A stretch of 64,000 bases of DNA from the NCBI GenBank assembly GCA_020635795.1, contig JACJZD010000001.1, positions 1,001,001-1,065,000 of the forward strand. Direction: 5' to 3'. A program made the position numbers and the translations under genes. Below are positions 26,766-34,939 of this stretch, in pieces; positions within the stretch are counted from its first letter, which is position 1, and every line of letters starts with the position of its first letter. The notes beneath the pieces were generated by a model, which made no database searches, was not told the DNA's origin, and was given only the letters and a program-made list of their open reading frames with translations. The DNA comes from Flavobacteriales bacterium (GTDB taxonomy: Bacteria; Bacteroidota; Bacteroidia; Flavobacteriales_E; Vicingaceae).

Positions 26766-27530
26766 ATGCTGATATTACTCTCACCAGCTAAAAAACTTAG
26801 TATAGCAGGTGAAAAACTAAAAAATAATACGTTACCAACTCAACTTGATAAATCGGAGCAGCTAATAAATGAGCTGAAAAAATATTCGCCAAAGAAAATA
26901 CAAGAGTTAATGGGGGTAAGCCCAGCAATTGCGGAGTTGAATGTTGATCGATATCATTTATGGAAAAAAGAACATAATCAAACTGACTCAAAACAAGCTA
27001 TATTTACATTTACTGGAGAAGTTTATAGTGGATTAGACGCTACATCTTTATCTGAAAAAGAAATCAATTATGCTCAAGACCATTTGAGGATATTATCGGG
27101 TTTGTATGGTGTATTAAAACCTTTAGACTTCATGCACGAGTACCGTTTAGAGATGGGAACAAAACTAAAGATTAAAAAACACAGCAATCTGTATAGTTTC
27201 TGGGGAGATGTTATTACTAGTGAACTAAACGATGTTTTAGCATCACATAAAAATAAAACCGTTATAAACCTAGCTTCTACGGAGTATTTTAAATCGGTAA
27301 ACCCTAAAAAATTAAATGCCAAAATAATAACCCCCATTTTTAAAGATGGTAAAAATGGCGACTATAAAGTGGTGATGGTGTATGCCAAAAAAGCAAGGGG
27401 TATGATGGCGAATTACATCATTAAAAACAAGATTGAAAATACCGAAGAATTGATTGGCTTTAACTCAGAGGGGTATTACTACAACCCAAAGTTATCGACA
27501 GAAACAGAATTGGTTTTTTATAGAGATTAG
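26766..27530 (+). CDS. yaaA: Peroxide stress protein YaaA
   Basis: 254 residues, full length for the DUF328/YaaA family. Hallmarks: LILLSPAKKLSIAGE at the start, IFTFTGEVYSGLDA, the ILSGLYGVLKPLDFMHEYRLEMG block, and VINLASTEYFKSV. In E. coli YaaA lowers free iron during peroxide stress and binds DNA; cytosolic. It lies between a barrel-like protein and a monooxygenase-fold protein, with gaps of 30 and 8 bp, so a three-gene transcript is plausible. Confidence 0.95.
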   Translation: MLILLSPAKKLSIAGEKLKNNTLPTQLDKSEQLINELKKYSPKKIQELMGVSPAIAELNVDRYHLWKKEHNQTDSKQAIFTFTGEVYSGLDATSLSEKEINYAQDHLRILSGLYGVLKPLDFMHEYRLEMGTKLKIKKHSNLYSFWGDVITSELNDVLASHKNKTVINLASTEYFKSVNPKKLNAKIITPIFKDGKNGDYKVVMVYAKKARGMMANYIIKNKIENTEELIGFNSEGYYYNPKLSTETELVFYRD

Positions 27531-27538
27531 TTATAATT

Positions 27539-27859
27539 ATGATTGCTAAAACACCACAACCGCCATATTATGCTGTAATATTTACTTCATTAAGAACAGA
27601 AGGTGATAATGGTTATGGTGATATGTCGGTTAGAATGGTTGAGTTAGCGAGTAAACAAGATGGTTTTTTAGGCATAGAGTCGGCTAGAGAGGAAATTGGT
27701 ATTACCGTTTCGTATTGGAGAGATTTAGCATCGATTCAAAAATGGAAAAATAATACAGACCATGCTGTTGCTAGAGAAAAAGGTAGACAAGATTGGTACT
27801 CACATTTTAAAGTGCGAATTGCAAAGGTTGAACGTGATTATGGATTAGATAAAACTTAA
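27539..27859 (+). CDS. Antibiotic biosynthesis monooxygenase (ABM) domain protein
   Basis: 106 residues of the ferredoxin-like ABM fold: YYAVIFTSLRT (first strand), MVELASKQDGFLGIESARE (helix and strand), ITVSYWRDLASIQKWKN and a final RIAKVERDYG. The family includes small cofactor-free monooxygenases and heme-degrading enzymes, but many members are uncharacterised. The sequence does not show the substrate. 8 bp after yaaA; the 3' end overlaps the convergent gene by 4 bp. Confidence 0.85.
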   Translation: MIAKTPQPPYYAVIFTSLRTEGDNGYGDMSVRMVELASKQDGFLGIESAREEIGITVSYWRDLASIQKWKNNTDHAVAREKGRQDWYSHFKVRIAKVERDYGLDKT

Positions 27860-28632
27860 TCTTTTCGTTCAATTAACATTCTAAAAGAGATAATAGGAAT
27901 CATTACTGATTTAATGTCGTAACGAGAGGTTCGAATATCGTCTCTTACAATGGGCATAATTCCTGCATTTAAGCTATAACGAGTTTTAATTACAAATTTT
28001 AAACCAGCCGCAGCGGTAAACATGTTGTAATTGGTAAAATAATAACCATCAACCATTACATATACTTTTCTCGAAATTTGGTTTTGAATACCAAATGTAA
28101 CGGCATGTACAAAAAACTCACGTTTGTCGTAAACAATATCAATGTTACTTTTTATAAAATAGAAACCTGTACCTAAGCTAACGTTGTTTTGATGATTTCC
28201 AATCGTAAAAACGGCATCAACACCAGTAAACATAACATTGGTGTCTTTTAATGATGCAGTAAAATTTCCTACAGTACTAGAAAAAGACAAGGTTTTTTCA
28301 TCTTGTAAATCAATACTGTGTTTTAAAGACCCTAAAATAGATCCAAATAATGATGTCGTTAATGAAAGATTGGTTTTACTGGTTAAACCGTAAGTGCCTT
28401 TAAAAAACAAAATATCATTACTGACTAATCTAAAATCACGTTTAGTAATGGTAAAAGCGGTTGGAGAAAGAAAATAACTGGTGTAATCAGGATTTTTTAC
28501 GTTGTAAATGTCCTTTTTAATTATGGAGTTGTTGTTTGATTTTTTTCCACTCAACACATAATCGTCGGTTTGCGAAAAACATAAACTAACAAAAAGAAGG
28601 TTGATGATAATTAAAAATCCCTTTAAATACAT
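27856..28632 (-). CDS. Hypothetical outer-membrane protein
   Basis: 258 residues with a signal peptide (LIIINLLFVSLCFSQ). The body alternates barrel-like strands (TSKTNLSLTTSLFGSILGSL, FTIGNHQNNVSLGTGFYFI, KVYVMVDGYYFTNYNMFTAA, KTRYSLNAGIMPIV). No named motif. It begins 1 bp after the YqgE stop, so the two are co-transcribed. Confidence 0.7.
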   Translation of the reverse strand: MYLKGFLIIINLLFVSLCFSQTDDYVLSGKKSNNNSIIKKDIYNVKNPDYTSYFLSPTAFTITKRDFRLVSNDILFFKGTYGLTSKTNLSLTTSLFGSILGSLKHSIDLQDEKTLSFSSTVGNFTASLKDTNVMFTGVDAVFTIGNHQNNVSLGTGFYFIKSNIDIVYDKREFFVHAVTFGIQNQISRKVYVMVDGYYFTNYNMFTAAAGLKFVIKTRYSLNAGIMPIVRDDIRTSRYDIKSVMIPIISFRMLIERKD

Positions 28633-28633
28633 A

Positions 28634-29227
28634 TTAATTTAAACTTGGATCTTCAGGAAAATTGGAGAGAACTGTATGTTTTGGGCCCATTTTCTGTAAA
28701 GCTTTTTTCCAAAGGTGTTCGTCTTTAAAATCGCTTATAGTAAAACTATTTAAATCCGAAATAATCCAAGAATTAGCTTTTACTTCGTTTTTAATTTGAG
28801 GGTAATCCCAACCTGAATAACCTACAAAAAACATGATTTCATTTGGAAAAATTTGTTGGTCAATAATCATGTCTTTTAATTGCTCAAAATTACCCGACCA
28901 ATACAAATTATCAATAATATGTTCACTTTCTGTTATAATATTACCTTGTGTGTGGATGTAAAATAAACTATCTGTTTGAACGGGTCCACCCATAAATACC
29001 TGAGCATTAAATTCAGGGAAGTCTCTTAACGTATCGTTTACGGTTATGTTTAATGGGTGGTTTAAAATAAAACCTAACGAACCTTCTTTTTTGTGTTCGG
29101 TTAACAATACTACCGAGCGTTTAAAGTAAGGGTCGTTCATAAAAGGTTCAGCAATTAAAAGTCTGCCTTGAGCTAAATCAAGTGTATTAAGTTCAGCTAT
29201 GGAGTAATCTAAAGGGTTTGTTGTCAT
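28634..29227 (-). CDS. yqgE: YqgE/AlgH family protein
   Basis: 197 residues over the full UPF0301/AlgH domain: GRLLIAEPFMNDPYFKRSVV, LLTEHKKEGSLGFILNHPLN, VFMGGPVQTDSLFYIHT and FFVGYSGWDYPQIKNEV. The family is widespread and has no settled biochemical role; AlgH in Pseudomonas was first described as an alginate regulator. Cytosolic. First of a two-gene operon with a barrel-like protein. Divergent from pdxH across an inverted-repeat element. Confidence 0.92.
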   Translation of the reverse strand: MTTNPLDYSIAELNTLDLAQGRLLIAEPFMNDPYFKRSVVLLTEHKKEGSLGFILNHPLNITVNDTLRDFPEFNAQVFMGGPVQTDSLFYIHTQGNIITESEHIIDNLYWSGNFEQLKDMIIDQQIFPNEIMFFVGYSGWDYPQIKNEVKANSWIISDLNSFTISDFKDEHLWKKALQKMGPKHTVLSNFPEDPSLN

Positions 29228-29315
29228 GATAAATCAATTGCACAATAAATTTAATTAAAATTTATTATTTAGTTGTAGAATACTTGAATTAATTAGTTTT
29301 GTTAAAGAAACATTA

Positions 29316-29437
29316 AACGCAGATAACACAGATGAATATGATTAAATGTGATATAGTCCGCCAAAGGCGGACAGACATCATAAGTTTTGCTATTGTTATT
29401 ATTTCTGTTTATCATATTCATCTGTGTTATCTGCGTT
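29316..29437. repeat. Inverted-repeat element with perfect 27-bp arms
   Basis: Arms at 29316-29342 and 29411-29437 are exact reverse complements; each holds AACGCAGATAACACAGATG. The 68-bp centre contains a second palindrome GTCCGCC AAA GGCGGAC (29356-29372). It fills the gap between the divergent yqgE and pdxH genes and looks like a small non-autonomous mobile element (MITE-like). A diverged relative may be at 55227-55285. Confidence 0.8.
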
Positions 29438-29472
29438 CTTTTTAATTTTTGCCCAGTAGCTATTACTAAAAA

Positions 29473-30123
29473 ATGGAAGAAATACGAAATTATTTAAACG
29501 CTATTAGAAGAGATTTTGCTGATAAACCATTATCGGAAGATTCAGTGAATGCAAATCCATTTTTACAATTTTCGGTCTGGTTTGAAGAATCTGTTAATGC
29601 TCAATTACTCGACCCTTACGCGATGATGGTATCGACTGTTGATGAAGTTGGTCAGCCACATTCAAGAGTAGTTTATTTAAGGAATATTAGTGAAGAAGGC
29701 TTGGTTTTTTATACCAATTATCACAGCGAAAAAGGACAAAACATTAGTGTTTCGAACAAAATTGCTGTTAACTTTTTTTGGGGAGAATTAGAGCGTCAGA
29801 TTAGGGTAGAAGGTGAAGTTGAAAAAGTTACTAACGAAATATCGGATACTTATTTTGCTGCACGACCAAGAGAAAGTCAATTGGGTGCATGGGCATCAAA
29901 TCAAAGTGAAGACATTAAGAGTAGGGAAGAGCTTGAACAGCAGGTACAGTTTTATACTGAAAAATTTAAAGGTATGGATGTACCTCGTCCACCACATTGG
30001 GGTGGATATATTATAAAGCCAGTAAAATTTGAATTTTGGCAAGGTCGCCCAAATCGTTTACACGATAGGCTTGTTTACAGTAAAACAGGTTGTAGTTGGA
30101 TTATTTCAAGAAAAGCACCCTGA
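29473..30123 (+). CDS. pdxH: Pyridoxamine 5'-phosphate oxidase
   Basis: FMN-dependent oxidation of pyridoxine/pyridoxamine phosphate to pyridoxal phosphate. 216 residues, normal length. Landmarks: DPYAMMVSTVDEVGQPHSRVVYL, FYTNYHSEKGQ, VNFFWGELERQIRVEG, and the signature FEFWQGRPNRLHDR near the C-terminus. It supplies the PLP used by the decarboxylase at 38480. Flanked by an inverted-repeat element on each side. Confidence 0.96.
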   Translation: MEEIRNYLNAIRRDFADKPLSEDSVNANPFLQFSVWFEESVNAQLLDPYAMMVSTVDEVGQPHSRVVYLRNISEEGLVFYTNYHSEKGQNISVSNKIAVNFFWGELERQIRVEGEVEKVTNEISDTYFAARPRESQLGAWASNQSEDIKSREELEQQVQFYTEKFKGMDVPRPPHWGGYIIKPVKFEFWQGRPNRLHDRLVYSKTGCSWIISRKAP

Positions 30124-30132
30124 GAGAGTTTG

Positions 30133-30186
30133 CAGTATTCAGTCCACAATCACTTGAATTTTTTGTTGACTGTGAACTGAATACTG
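30133..30186. repeat. Imperfect inverted repeat between convergent genes
   Basis: Arms CAGTATTCAGTCCACAATCA (30133-30152) and its near reverse complement at 30167-30186 match at 18 of 20 positions, with a 14-nt T-rich loop. It lies between the stops of pdxH and the solute-binding protein gene, where the hairpin could stop transcription from both sides. Confidence 0.7.
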
Positions 30187-30190
30187 TTGA

Positions 30191-31849
30191 CTATTTTTTA
30201 TCTATCTTCACATTTTTCAACGTAAGTAAATTAATTGGGTTTATTCCTAAACCATCAACATTTGCTTGAATTAAACGCACAACTTCATCATAATACAAAG
30301 TAACCACAGGAGCTTCTTCAATTAAAATTCTATCCATGGCTCTATAGTAGTCGTAACGAATAGAATCGTTTACCTCTGCAATTGCTTTTTCGTACAATTT
30401 ATCGAATTCATAGTTTTTAAATTGGGTATAATTTGGTCCGTGAGGGGTAAAATTTTTACTGTAAAATAATGCTAAATAATTTTCAGCATCAGGGTAATCG
30501 GCTATCCACGATTTTCTAAAAAAGTTAAGTTTCGAACGTGCAACCAATTCACGATGAGTGGTAGCTTGTAATATTTCTACTTTTACTTTTATACCAATTT
30601 CATTCAGTTGGTGTTGAATAAATTCACACAAATCAACATAACCCATGGTAGTAAACAATGTAATTTCAGGTAAATTTTTTCCATTAGGAAAGCCTGCTGC
30701 ATACAACAGTTCTTTTGCTTTTTCGGGATTGTAAGTGTACCCTTTTACTTCATCTTCGTTGTACGATGGTAAACCTTTTGGGATAAAACCAGAATGAGCT
30801 GGTGTTCCGATGTTTTTTCTTAAATAAGAAATCATCTGTTCGCGATTAAAACCATAGTTAATGGCTTGTCGAACCAATTTCTTTTTCAATGGACTATTGG
30901 CTACAATATCCAATTCGTCGTTTACTAAAATACCCAAGTATTCAGTATTTAAGTATGGGTTAGTAAGCATAGTAATTTTGTCGGTGTATTTTGCTTTTAA
31001 TTCGCCATCAGCAGTAAAAATTTCTTCTTTATAACTTCCTTCCCTGCCTGAAACAAAATCTAACTCACCATTTAAGAATTTTAAAAATTCAATTTCTTCA
31101 TCTTTAATAAAGGTAATGGCTACAGCATCAAGATAAGGTAATGAATTTCCTTCTTTGTCTTTCTCAAAATAGTTTTCGTTTTTTACAAAAACCATTTTAT
31201 TTCCTTCGTCCCACATTTTAAACTTAAAAGCACCAGTTCCAACGGGGTTGCTTGAATAATCGTTTTTGTAATAATCAACAATTTCGTGAGGAACAACAGA
31301 ACAATATTGCATGGTTAAAATCCCTAAAAATGGAGGGAAAGGTTGGTTTAAATAGATTTTAAGTGTTGTATCGTTTATTGCTTCAAACGGAGAATATTTG
31401 TGTTGTTCGTCAAATGCTAAGTTGTTAAATACCCATGCACCAGGCGATGCTACTTTTGAATCAATAATACGGTTGAAACTATAAACAAAATCGTTTGCAA
31501 CAACTTTTCTACCTTTTCCATTCTCAAATAATTCATGATCATGAAAATAAACGTTGTTTTTTAAATAGAAAGTATAAGTTTTTCCATCTTCAGAAATTTC
31601 CCAACCATTAGCAATACAGGCTTCAATTTTCAGTTCGTCATCCATTTGAACCAAGCCATTGTACAAATTATTACACGCCCAGATGTTTTCGATGTTTCTC
31701 GAAAATGCAGGGTCTAACGATGTGATACCAGCAGATTCGTTGTAACGAAATATTTTTTTACCGATGGTTTTATCCGAACTAGATTGATTTCCACATGCAA
31801 TTAAACAGGTAGCAACGATAACAACAAATAGGTTTTTTAGGTTTTTCAT
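30191..31849 (-). CDS. Peptide-type ABC transporter substrate-binding lipoprotein
   Basis: 552 residues, SBP family 5 (OppA/DppA/NikA type). Lipoprotein signal VIVATCLIACGNQ. Domain landmarks: GITSLDPAFSRNIENIWACN, ANGWEISEDGKTYTFYLKNN, the GTGAFKFKMWDEGNKMVF lobe, and PEKAKELLYAAGFPNGKNLP. It should bind peptides or similar ligands outside the inner membrane. No permease or ATPase gene lies beside it, so it is an orphan here. Confidence 0.9.
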   Translation of the reverse strand: MKNLKNLFVVIVATCLIACGNQSSSDKTIGKKIFRYNESAGITSLDPAFSRNIENIWACNNLYNGLVQMDDELKIEACIANGWEISEDGKTYTFYLKNNVYFHDHELFENGKGRKVVANDFVYSFNRIIDSKVASPGAWVFNNLAFDEQHKYSPFEAINDTTLKIYLNQPFPPFLGILTMQYCSVVPHEIVDYYKNDYSSNPVGTGAFKFKMWDEGNKMVFVKNENYFEKDKEGNSLPYLDAVAITFIKDEEIEFLKFLNGELDFVSGREGSYKEEIFTADGELKAKYTDKITMLTNPYLNTEYLGILVNDELDIVANSPLKKKLVRQAINYGFNREQMISYLRKNIGTPAHSGFIPKGLPSYNEDEVKGYTYNPEKAKELLYAAGFPNGKNLPEITLFTTMGYVDLCEFIQHQLNEIGIKVKVEILQATTHRELVARSKLNFFRKSWIADYPDAENYLALFYSKNFTPHGPNYTQFKNYEFDKLYEKAIAEVNDSIRYDYYRAMDRILIEEAPVVTLYYDEVVRLIQANVDGLGINPINLLTLKNVKIDKK

Positions 31850-31946
31850 AACAGTACAATTTATGTTAGTGTAATGTTAATCAATTGAAATGCTGATTTT
31901 ATGAGGCTTGCATTGTTGTTTTCAACACTTTTTTTAACAGTGGAGT

Positions 31947-32339
31947 TTATTTTTTGAAAACAAAATATTTTTGGAGGGTATAATTGTAAAATACTGCTAC
32001 CATAATTGAGGTTAAAACTTTAGATGTGGTATAGTTAATGTGACCAAAATCGGTAAGTATATACACCAAAAAAGTATTTAGCACTAAACTACCCGACGAA
32101 ACTAAAATGTATTTGTAAACTTGGTTCACAAATTTGTTTTTTGATTTGGTAAATGCCCAATACCTGCATAAATTAAAATTTGCCAAAGCACCAGCTAAAG
32201 CACCCAAAGCTGTAGAATAAACATACCAAACATGAAATGCCTCTGTAAGTACAATCAGTACGATAAAATCGACAGCTGTGGCTACTATCGCGGCAACCTG
32301 ATACTTTAAAAACGATATCATCCATGAATCTTTATTCAT
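31947..32339 (-). CDS. GtrA family membrane protein
   Basis: 130 residues, four membrane helices: FLKYQVAAIVATAVDFIVLI, VYSTALGALAGALANFNLCR, YKYILVSSGSLVLNTFLVYI and VLTSIMVAVFYNYTLQ, followed by KYFVFKK. GtrA proteins are linked to flipping or transfer of lipid-linked sugars. The start codon overlaps the PgpA-like stop (ATGA), so the two are coupled. In this setting it may handle a lipid precursor; that is inferred from neighbours only. Confidence 0.88.
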   Translation of the reverse strand: MNKDSWMISFLKYQVAAIVATAVDFIVLIVLTEAFHVWYVYSTALGALAGALANFNLCRYWAFTKSKNKFVNQVYKYILVSSGSLVLNTFLVYILTDFGHINYTTSKVLTSIMVAVFYNYTLQKYFVFKK

Positions 32340-32794
32340 AGAAGATAAATAATGAGTTGTAAAACTAAGTTAGCATAAATACCCGCCAAAACATCATCAG
32401 CCATAACACCTAAACCACCGTTTAGTTGCTCTAATTTTCGAATACCTAAGGGTTTGAAAATGTCAAAGAGTCTAAATAAAACAAATGCCATTAATAAGTT
32501 TATGTAGCTAAAAGGAATTAACAACATGGAAATCCACATACCAATTACTTCATCAATAACCACTTTCGATGGGTCTTTTCCCCATTCGGAAGTTAATTGG
32601 TTGGTAGAATAAAAACCAATTAGAGTGGTAATTAAAATAATGGTTATAAATAAGAATGGGTTATTTAAAACAACTTCAAAATAGTTGAATAAAACGATTA
32701 CACCACAACCAAACAATGCTCCAACTGTTCCTGGTGCAATAGGAGAGTAGCCTGAGCCAAAAAAGGTGGTAACGATTTTGTGAATAAAATTCAT
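32336..32794 (-). CDS. pgpA: Phosphatidylglycerophosphatase A family protein
   Basis: 152 residues of the PgpA family: FGSGYSPIAPGTVGALFG at the N-terminus, then the conserved VVIDEVIGMWISMLLIPF, LFRLFDIFKPLGIRKLEQL, and GGLGVMADDVLAGIYANL at the end. The conserved acidic residues are intact. The classical reaction is phosphatidylglycerophosphate to phosphatidylglycerol. Because myo-inositol-phosphate synthase is the next gene upstream, a phosphatidylinositol-phosphate phosphatase role is a real alternative. Four-bp overlap with GtrA. Confidence 0.9.
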   Translation of the reverse strand: MNFIHKIVTTFFGSGYSPIAPGTVGALFGCGVIVLFNYFEVVLNNPFLFITIILITTLIGFYSTNQLTSEWGKDPSKVVIDEVIGMWISMLLIPFSYINLLMAFVLFRLFDIFKPLGIRKLEQLNGGLGVMADDVLAGIYANLVLQLIIYLL

Positions 32795-32814
32795 GGTGTA
32801 AAAGTAATAAAATG

Positions 32815-32865
32815 CTTCGACAGGCTCAGCATGACATACTATTTGTCACTCTGAGCCTGTCGAAG
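32815..32865. repeat. REP-like inverted repeat (CTTCGACAGGCTCAG)
   Basis: Perfect 15-bp arms CTTCGACAGGCTCAG (32815-32829) and CTGAGCCTGTCGAAG (32851-32865), with inner TGACA/TGTCA pairing, form a 51-nt cruciform between the MIPS and pgpA genes. A single half-copy is at 61877-61891. I recall this word recurring in many Bacteroidota genomes. Confidence 0.85.
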
Positions 32866-32889
32866 AGTATTTTTCGAAGTTAAAGAAAT

Positions 32890-34200
32890 TTAATCTTCGT
32901 AATCTAAACCTAAATGAGTAATCAACTCTTCACCTTGTAAATAACGTAAAGTGTTCATTAACTTCATTTCTTGTTTAAAAATATCGTGTATAGGTTTTAA
33001 ACCTTTTGTTTTTTCTTGAGGCGATTTAAAGTAGAACGATAGCCATTCTTGTACACCACTCATTCCTGCACGTGAAGCCAAATCTAAGAAAATGGCCAAA
33101 TCTAATACCAATGGAGCAGCTAAAATAGAATCTCTACACAAGAAATCTACTTTAATTTGCATACGATATCCCATCCAACCAAATATATCAATGTTGTCCC
33201 AACCTTCTTTGTTATCGCCATGAGGAGGGTAGTAGTTGATACGTACTTTATGGTACAGGTCTTTGTATAAATCAGGATTTTTTTCTGGTTCTAGAATTTC
33301 TTCTAAAACGCCTAATTTTGAAACCTCTTTAGTTTTAAAGTTGTCTGGGTCGTCTAATACTTCGCCATCTCGGTTACCTAAAATATTTGTAGAGAACCAA
33401 CCAGCAATACCTAACGAACGAGTTTTTAAACCTGGAGCAATAATCGTTTTCATCAACGTTTGACCAGTTTTAAAATCTTTACCACAAATAGGTACACCAC
33501 TTTCTTTAGCTAAATTTACCAAAGCAGGGATGTCAGCCGAAAGGTTAGGAGCACCATTTGCATAAGGTACACCTTCTTTAATTGCTGCGTAAGCATAAAT
33601 CATACTTGGAGCAATGTTTGGATCATTGTTTTCTAATCCTTTTTCAAAATTTTCGATGGTCATGTGAACATCAGAAACTTCTAAATAGATTTCGGTAGAA
33701 CCACACCAAACCATTGCTAACCTATCGCAATTGTTTTTGGCTTTAAAGTCTTTAATGTCTTGACGTAAAGCATTAGCCAACTCCATTTTGGTTTTGCCTT
33801 CCTTGATGTAAGTTCCGTTTAATTTTTTAACGTATTTTTTATCAAAAACAGCTTTCATTGGTTTAATTTGTTCCAATTCCGATTTTAATAAATCCAATGT
33901 GGTTTTATCTATTACACCAGCATGTATTGCCGATTCGTAAACATTTTCTTCAAATAAATCCCAACCACCAAAAACTACTTTTTTTAAATCAGCTAATGGA
34001 ATAAAATCTTTTACCAATGGAGTTCTGTTTTCTGTTCGTTTTCCTAAGCGTATGGTTCCCATTTGGGTAGTTGAACCTATGGGTTTTGAAATTCCTTTGT
34101 TTACCGCATGGACGCCTGCAATAACGGTAGTTGCAACTGCACCAAGCCCAGGTAAAAGTATTCCAAGCCTTCCTTCTGCACTTTTAATGTTGTTTGTCAT
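32890..34200 (-). CDS. Myo-inositol-1-phosphate synthase
   Basis: 436 residues, NAD-dependent isomerisation of glucose 6-phosphate to inositol 3-phosphate. N-terminal Rossmann segment GRLGILLPGLGAVATTVIAG; family blocks LAMVWCGSTEIYLE, APNLSADIPALVNLAKESG, CGKDFKTGQTLMKTIIAPGL and SWFS-like GIAGWFSTNILGNRDGEV; then RMQIKVDFLCRDSILAAPL. In bacteria this feeds inositol phospholipids or osmolytes. It lies 95 bp upstream of a PgpA-like gene and GtrA, with a REP-like hairpin between. Confidence 0.93.
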   Translation of the reverse strand: MTNNIKSAEGRLGILLPGLGAVATTVIAGVHAVNKGISKPIGSTTQMGTIRLGKRTENRTPLVKDFIPLADLKKVVFGGWDLFEENVYESAIHAGVIDKTTLDLLKSELEQIKPMKAVFDKKYVKKLNGTYIKEGKTKMELANALRQDIKDFKAKNNCDRLAMVWCGSTEIYLEVSDVHMTIENFEKGLENNDPNIAPSMIYAYAAIKEGVPYANGAPNLSADIPALVNLAKESGVPICGKDFKTGQTLMKTIIAPGLKTRSLGIAGWFSTNILGNRDGEVLDDPDNFKTKEVSKLGVLEEILEPEKNPDLYKDLYHKVRINYYPPHGDNKEGWDNIDIFGWMGYRMQIKVDFLCRDSILAAPLVLDLAIFLDLASRAGMSGVQEWLSFYFKSPQEKTKGLKPIHDIFKQEMKLMNTLRYLQGEELITHLGLDYED

Positions 34201-34230
34201 TTTATATTAAATAGTTAAGTTTTTCGTGTA

Positions 34231-34238
34231 CAAAATTA
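34231..34238 (-). promoter_or_regulatory. -7 promoter element of the inositol-phosphate synthase gene
   Basis: On the minus strand TAATTTTG matches TAnnTTTG, 31 bp before the ATG at 34200. It separates this gene from the block at 34305-41836. Confidence 0.45.
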
Positions 34239-34304
34239 CCCAATTTATATGTGCCTACATTTATTAAAAGGGTATATTTTACTATATGAAATGAGATTGT
34301 TTTA

Positions 34305-34925
34305 TTACAATCCTTTGATTAATTCAACGGGTTCAGTTGCTGTAGGATTGTATAAAATAGCTTGTTGCAATGAAATTTTTGCATCGGTAATATTTCCTAA
34401 AGCAATGTTTATTTTGCCTGAAAGGAGGTTTAGCTCATAATCGAAAGGGTATAAAGGTTGTATCTTTTTAATATAAGTTAACGCTTGACTATTTTTTTTA
34501 CGGTTGTACCAAATCAATGCTAAACGATAATTAACGGTATAGTTTTTATCATCACTTTTTAGAATACTTTCATAAATAGCTACAATGTCATCCCAGTTTC
34601 CTAAATAAGAAAGAGGGTTGACAATCATTAATTTTATTTCAATAGAATTTGGATTTTGAGCCAGTGCTTTTTTATAAAATGAAATGGATTTAGTGTAATC
34701 AGTTTTTAAGTAATATAACCATCCTAAACGTAAATTCATTTCATACGAATTTTCCACATAAACTTTCTCTAAAGATAGTATTGCATTATCATAATCATAG
34801 GTGTACTCTTTTTCATAACTTGAAGAAAAAGCGGTAAGTTTTTCGTTAAATGTACGTTGTGAAAAACTTGAAGAAACTGTAACTACAAATAGAATTGACA
34901 GTATTGATTTAATTAAAACGTTCAT
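34305..34925 (-). CDS. Secreted tetratricopeptide-repeat protein
   Basis: 206 residues with a signal peptide (SILSILFVVTVSSSFSQ). The rest is TPR-like helix pairs: LGWLYYLKTDYTKSISFYKKAL, the loop AQNPNSIEIKL, NYRLALIWYNRKKNSQALTY, and NLLSGKINIALGNITDAKIS. It ends with ILYNPTATEPVELIKGL. Expected in the periplasm as a binding scaffold. It follows the barrel/TPR gene after 14 bp and is the last gene of the minus-strand block that begins at the AraC regulator. Confidence 0.82.
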   Translation of the reverse strand: MNVLIKSILSILFVVTVSSSFSQRTFNEKLTAFSSSYEKEYTYDYDNAILSLEKVYVENSYEMNLRLGWLYYLKTDYTKSISFYKKALAQNPNSIEIKLMIVNPLSYLGNWDDIVAIYESILKSDDKNYTVNYRLALIWYNRKKNSQALTYIKKIQPLYPFDYELNLLSGKINIALGNITDAKISLQQAILYNPTATEPVELIKGL

Positions 34926-34939
34926 AATGTATATTGTTT

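Noticed and set aside
30191..31849. Linking the peptide-binding lipoprotein to the RRE operon as its importer
   Set aside because: It lies 2.4 kb beyond the last gene of that block with inositol genes between, and no transporter permease or ATPase accompanies it.
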